A stretch of DNA of 43,768 bases, from assembly GCA_022321325.1 (NCBI GenBank), contig JAKOEO010000029.1, forward strand, positions 1 through 43,768, in the 5' to 3' direction. This DNA is from Candidatus Magnetominusculus sp. LBB02 (GTDB taxonomy: Bacteria > Nitrospirota > Thermodesulfovibrionia > Thermodesulfovibrionales > Magnetobacteriaceae). Under the pieces are notes generated by a model. It did no database searches. It was not told the DNA's origin and saw nothing but the letters and a program-made list of their open reading frames with translations. This document shows, piece by piece, positions 40,151-43,768 of this stretch. Numbering within the stretch: position 1 is the stretch's first letter; every line of letters starts with the position of its first letter. The translations under genes were made by a program, and so were the position numbers.

Positions 40151-41127
40151 CAGGGGTGTGGACAGAACCAGACATACGAGATAGTGTGGTTGACTATGTG
40201 CATTACTGGTCAGAGAGGGCGTCCTTTCCTGCCAATCGTTTAGTTGCATGGATAGGTATAGGACGGGGGAAATACTACCAGTGGTGCTGGAGGTATGGGA
40301 AAGTCAACGAACACAACGCTTGGATACCTCGCGACTTTTGGCTTGAGGAGTGGGAAAAGGAGGCGATAATTGCCTATTTTAAGGAACATCCACATGATGG
40401 CTACCGGCGGCTGACGTACATGATGATGGATGCTGATATTGTAGCGGTAAGTCCATCAAGCGTTTATCGTGTGCTTTTTGCGGCAGGGCTATTGAGGCGT
40501 TGGAATAGCAAGCCATCACAGAAGGGCACAGGATTTGTACAACCGTTAAAACCGCATGAACACTGGCATGTGGATATATCATACATCAATATTTGTGGGA
40601 CATTTTACTATCTTTGCAGCCAGTTAGACGGATGCAGCCGATATATTGTGAACTGGGATATTCGTGAGAAGATGACAGAGGTTGATGTAGAGATAATAAT
40701 CTGTAGGGCACAGGAGAAATATCCTGACGCCAAGCCACGGATAATTTCTGACAACGGGCCACAATTCATTGCTAAGGACTTCAAGGAGTTCATAAGGGTC
40801 TGCGGGATGACGCACGTAAGAACATCGCCATATTACCCACAGAGCAATGGGAAACTTGAGCGGTGGCACCAGTCGCTAAAGGGTGAGTGCATTCGACCTG
40901 GCACACCTCTGTCGTTGGATGATGCCCGCCGGTTAGTAACTGGATACGTTGAGTATTACAACAATGTGCGCCTTCACAGTGCCCTTGGATATGTAACTCC
41001 AAAGGATAGGCTGGAGGGGCGAGAAATGGAGATTTTTATGTTACGCAATCAGAAGTTGGAAGCGGCTCGTGAAATACGCCGCCGTCATAAAATTTTTGAC
41101 AAAGTAATTTCTGAGATGGTAAACTGA
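40147..41127 (+). CDS. IS3-family transposase OrfB, DDE integrase (copy 2)
   Basis: Same 326-residue product as copy 1, with the D, D and E catalytic residues intact. The non-coding IS tail (41128-41356) and 41357-41441 follow, without any feature I can name. Confidence 0.93.
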   Translation: MTGVWTEPDIRDSVVDYVHYWSERASFPANRLVAWIGIGRGKYYQWCWRYGKVNEHNAWIPRDFWLEEWEKEAIIAYFKEHPHDGYRRLTYMMMDADIVAVSPSSVYRVLFAAGLLRRWNSKPSQKGTGFVQPLKPHEHWHVDISYINICGTFYYLCSQLDGCSRYIVNWDIREKMTEVDVEIIICRAQEKYPDAKPRIISDNGPQFIAKDFKEFIRVCGMTHVRTSPYYPQSNGKLERWHQSLKGECIRPGTPLSLDDARRLVTGYVEYYNNVRLHSALGYVTPKDRLEGREMEIFMLRNQKLEAAREIRRRHKIFDKVISEMVN

Positions 41128-41441
41128 GATTAGCAGGCGAAACGGAGACAGGCTCTGCTGGAGAGCAACCTGTCGAGGGATAGCGTGTTGGGACTAATCA
41201 GACGGTTAGCAGGGCGTGGGCAAAAGTTTACGCCCTACAAAAACCTTAACCGGATGAAAGATTCCTTATGCCTTAAAAACTCAGGCTGGATACTTCAGAG
41301 CATAACTGCTCTCATAGTATCTTAATTGTGAATCGGATTTGTCCAATTCACGCTGAACCAAGACAGTTTAAGTCTTACTACTGATTTTACGGCCTGCGCG
41401 TTGCCCAAGCCTCACGGACTTGTCTTTACTTTACCATTCGT

Positions 41442-41924
41442 TCAGCGCTTCTGATGAGTGCTGCCTGCATTACCATCGCCATTTCCACCATCGTCGGGAT
41501 TTACCTTTAACTCAACGTTAGGATAGTTTGCATATAACCAAACCAACGAGAAATATGTCTTTTTCACTGAGCCGGTTATGTCTTTATAAAAGGATGCTAA
41601 CTCCTTTCTCAATTCCGCTGGTTTACTCTTTATCTCCTCTACAACCCACTTAATCTCCGGCACATCAACGATGTCCCTGACCTTTCCTACAAATTCTGAG
41701 GTTATGGCCGACGCCTCCTTCTTAAAGTCGTTAAGACTTTTCTCAGTCACCATAACGTCATATAATTTCCTGGCCCTTTCGTTGAAGGCATTTATCCGAA
41801 ACTGGACATATTCAGTCATTTCCATAGGCTTACGCTCGATCTGGGTTACAGTGCCTCTTGTTTGTTTTGGCATTTCTCTAACGAAATCACCTGACACATT
41901 GTTATTTATATCATCTTTCATCAT
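41442..41924 (-). CDS. helical protein of unknown function, only intact copy
   Basis: 160 residues; AGGAGG seven bases before the first ATG fixes the start. There is no signal peptide. The middle (about 35-130) is predicted to be long amphipathic helices (YVQFRINAFNERARKLYDVM, SLNDFKKEASAITSEF), loosely like phasins or other granule- or membrane-surface proteins, with a Gly/Asn/Asp-rich tail (DDGGNGDGNAGS). I cannot assign a family. Truncated copies of its 3' part lie at 38459-38657, 39089-39452 and 43037-43400. It is oriented like the partner-switching operon and may once have been its upstream neighbour before the IS entered. Confidence 0.7.
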   Translation of the reverse strand: MMKDDINNNVSGDFVREMPKQTRGTVTQIERKPMEMTEYVQFRINAFNERARKLYDVMVTEKSLNDFKKEASAITSEFVGKVRDIVDVPEIKWVVEEIKSKPAELRKELASFYKDITGSVKKTYFSLVWLYANYPNVELKVNPDDGGNGDGNAGSTHQKR

Positions 41925-41952
41925 GGTATATCCTCCTGATTAGTGGAATTTC

Positions 41953-41973
41953 GTGAAAGTGTAAAACTTTCAC
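41953..41973. promoter_or_regulatory. inverted repeat upstream of the 160-residue protein gene
   Basis: GTGAAAGT and ACTTTCAC flank GTAAA, giving perfect 8-base arms 29 bases before the ATG on the minus strand. It could be an operator or a hairpin in the leader. Confidence 0.4.
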
Positions 41974-42053
41974 AGGTTACATCATTTTCTACTTATTTCA
42001 CTTGATACGGGATAGCCGGTATATCTTTGTCCGAATCTAAAGAAAGGACATTT

Positions 42054-42146
42054 ATGGAAACTCTCAGTTCCCGATTCACAGAACTCCCCCAATTGAAAGA
42101 AGCTTGGAGAATAATTACAGGAAACAATCTTAGTGCACATATGTAA
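42054..42146 (+). pseudogene. 30-codon ORF cut by the IS fragment
   Basis: An ATG with an AAAGGA ribosome site opens a frame (METLSSRFTELPQLKEAW...) that stops at 42144-42146, exactly at the joint with the orfB piece, so the natural 3' part is missing. It looks like the beginning of a longer protein. I do not recognise the family; a transposase N-terminus is possible. Confidence 0.4.
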
Positions 42147-42951
42147 CCGCATGAACACTGGCATGTGGATATATCATACATCAATATTTGTGGGACATTT
42201 TACTATCTTTGCAGCCAGTTAGACGGATGCAGCCGATATATTGTGAACTGGGATATTCGTGAGAAGATGACAGAGGTTGATGTAGAGATAATAATCTGTA
42301 GGGCACAGGAGAAATATCCTGACGCCAAGCCACGGATAATTTCTGACAACGGGCCACAATTCATTGCTAAGGACTTCAAGGAGTTCATAAGGGTCTGCGG
42401 GATGACGCACGTAAGAACATCGCCATATTACCCACAGAGCAATGGGAAACTTGAGCGGTGGCACCAGTCGCTAAAGGGTGAGTGCATTCGACCTGGCACA
42501 CCTCTGTCGTTGGATGATGCCCGCCGGTTAGTAACTGGATACGTTGAGTATTACAACAATGTGCGCCTTCACAGTGCCCTTGGATATGTAACTCCAAAGG
42601 ATAGGCTGGAGGGGCGAGAAATGGAGATTTTTATGTTACGCAATCAGAAGTTGGAAGCGGCTCGTGAAATACGCCGCCGTCATAAAATTTTTGACAAAGT
42701 AATTTCTGAGATGGTAAACTGAGATTAGCAGGCGAAACGGAGACAGGCTCTGCTGGAGAGCAACCTGTCGAGGGATAGCGTGTTGGGACTAATCAGACGG
42801 TTAGCAGGGCGTGGGCAAAAGTTTACGCCCTACAAAAACCTTAACCGGATGAAAGATTCCTTATGCCTTAAAAACTCAGGCTGGATACTTCAGAGCATAA
42901 CTGCTCTCATAGTATCTTAATTGTGAATCGGATTTGTCCAATTCACGCTGA
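42145..42951 (+). mobile_element. IS3 3' partial copy with truncated orfB
   Basis: It corresponds to 37567-38373 of copy 1. It contains the catalytic part of orfB (to 42722) without OrfA, the N-terminal half of OrfB or the left end, so it is not mobile by itself. The frame stays open, and an internal Met at 42165 could give 185 residues containing the last acidic residues. The non-coding tail and the flank (42723-43036) hold nothing further. Confidence 0.85.
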
Positions 42952-43036
42952 ACCAAGACAGTTTAAGTCTTACTACTGATTTTACGGCCTGCGCGTTGCC
43001 CAAGCCTCACGGACTTGTCTTTACTTTACCATTCGT

Positions 43037-43400
43037 TCAGCGCTTCTGATGAGTGCTGCCTGCATTACCATCGCCATTTCCACCATCGTCGGGATTTACC
43101 TTTAACTCAACGTTAGGATAGTTTGCATATAACCAAACCAACGAGAAATATGTCTTTTTCACTGAGCCGGTTATGTCTTTATAAAAGGATGCTAACTCCT
43201 TTCTCAATTCCGCTGGTTTACTCTTTATCTCCTCTACAACCCACTTAATCTCCGGCACATCAACGATGTCCCTGACCTTTCCTACAAATTCTGAGGTTAT
43301 GGCCGACGCCTCCTTCTTAAAGTCGTTAAGACTTTTCTCAGTCACCATAACGTCATATAATTTCCTGGCCCTTTCGTTGAAGGCATTTATCCGAAACTGG
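43037..43400 (-). pseudogene. 3' fragment of the 160-residue helical protein gene (copy 3)
   Basis: Same content and the same GG joint (43399-43400) as the fragment at 39089-39452. Confidence 0.75.
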
Positions 43401-43409
43401 TGTCAGTAT

Positions 43410-43685
43410 TCATGCCTCATCACCCATACTGTGTCTGACAGCCTTGTAGATGTCACACTGGGTATATGGAACTACCGACGCTATAGGCGGGACTTTCAGC
43501 CCGACCTGGATTCCTGAGGCCAGCCAACACCACCTTTCCACTTTTGTAAGCATAGCAGGACACTCGCACTTAATCTCATCAGGACAGCCGTTGAACTTAC
43601 TGCACAGGCTAAAACCTCCTGTTACATCCGGAAGCTCTCTGCCTAAGTCTCTTATCCTGTCAGCAATAACATTGCAGTCTTTCAT
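43410..43685 (-). CDS. Cys-rich small protein (copy 3)
   Basis: Identical product to the copies at 36479 and 39462, in the same setting as copy 2. Confidence 0.65.
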   Translation of the reverse strand: MKDCNVIADRIRDLGRELPDVTGGFSLCSKFNGCPDEIKCECPAMLTKVERWCWLASGIQVGLKVPPIASVVPYTQCDIYKAVRHSMGDEA

Positions 43686-43725
43686 CCCATTATCCTCCGC
43701 GGCGGTCTGCCGGTTTTGTTTTAGG

Positions 43726-43768
43726 TCAGACGGAAGTGGACATTTCCCAAAATCGGTTAGTATAGTAG
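43726..43768 (+). mobile_element. IS3 left end, cut by the window edge
   Basis: The first 43 bases of the element (starting TCAGACGGAAGTGG), so the repeat array continues beyond the window. Confidence 0.75.

Larger units (their letters stand above)
39778..41356 (+). mobile_element. IS3-family insertion sequence, full copy 2
   Basis: It matches copy 1 along its length, offset by 2983 bases, with the same imperfect ends. The flanks also match copy 1 on the left, and on the right until the joints, so it was copied together with its neighbours and did not arrive independently. Confidence 0.8.

Noticed and set aside
1-43768. CRISPR arrays, tRNA or rRNA genes, magnetosome genes
   Set aside because: No regular short spaced repeats, cloverleaf or rRNA sequence, and no mam-like proteins were recognised; the only large repeats are the IS-centred ones.

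Overview
The window looks like part of the chromosome of an anaerobic or microaerophilic Gram-negative bacterium with autotrophic or acetogenic-type redox metabolism. A Nitrospirota lineage (Thermodesulfovibrionia or Magnetobacterium-like) is my best guess, inferred from the mix of a ferredoxin-dependent 2-oxoacid oxidoreductase, a soluble NuoEF/NuoG-like complex, many one- and two-component regulators and c-type cytochromes. No rRNA, tRNA, CRISPR array or magnetosome gene was recognised, so the taxonomy is inference only.

Layout. 1-3.2 kb is accessory DNA: a 5'-broken IS1380 transposase, a frameshifted HigA-type antitoxin gene, and a two-gene unit of a class III cyclase-like/GAF protein with a 62-residue partner. 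3.2-8.6 kb (minus strand) is the most coherent candidate for a little-described system. A radical-SAM lysine 2,3-aminomutase-like enzyme, two different D-Ala-D-Ala-ligase-type ATP-grasp enzymes and a GNAT acetyltransferase lie in one overlapping operon. It is preceded by a sigma-54 promoter, a palindromic upstream site and an NtrC-like activator gene that has the same palindrome upstream. This resembles a regulated pathway for an acetylated beta-amino-acid peptide or osmolyte. 8.7-11.0 kb is a CbiB (cobinamide-phosphate synthase) fused to a periplasmic L,D-transpeptidase-type domain.

11.1-17.1 kb (plus strand) holds hisH and then a three-gene NADH-linked flavin/iron-sulfur complex whose NuoE-like subunit carries an N-terminal response-regulator receiver. 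17.2-19.0 kb is a C45-type Ntn hydrolase with its own sigma-70-like promoter. 19.2-23.8 kb is an operon of a degenerate-receiver HD-GYP protein, an outer-membrane barrel, a cupredoxin and a membrane adenylate cyclase whose start is disrupted at a T9 tract. 23.7-28.8 kb (minus strand) holds a CHASE/PAS histidine kinase, a receiver-GGDEF protein, a CBS protein and a cytochrome c/CopD/cytochrome b5-like membrane protein. 28.9-31.5 kb holds small exported proteins, a cytochrome c/FG-GAP protein and bacterioferritin. 31.6-36.8 kb is korAB behind a partner-switching module (RsbU-, RsbW- and two STAS-like proteins) and a small Cys-rich protein.

36.8-43.8 kb is a mosaic of direct repeats built from a 1.58-kb IS3-family element, the Cys-rich gene and a 160-residue helical protein. 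Two full IS copies, three partial copies and recurring identical junctions point either to a tandem amplification or to an assembly artefact.
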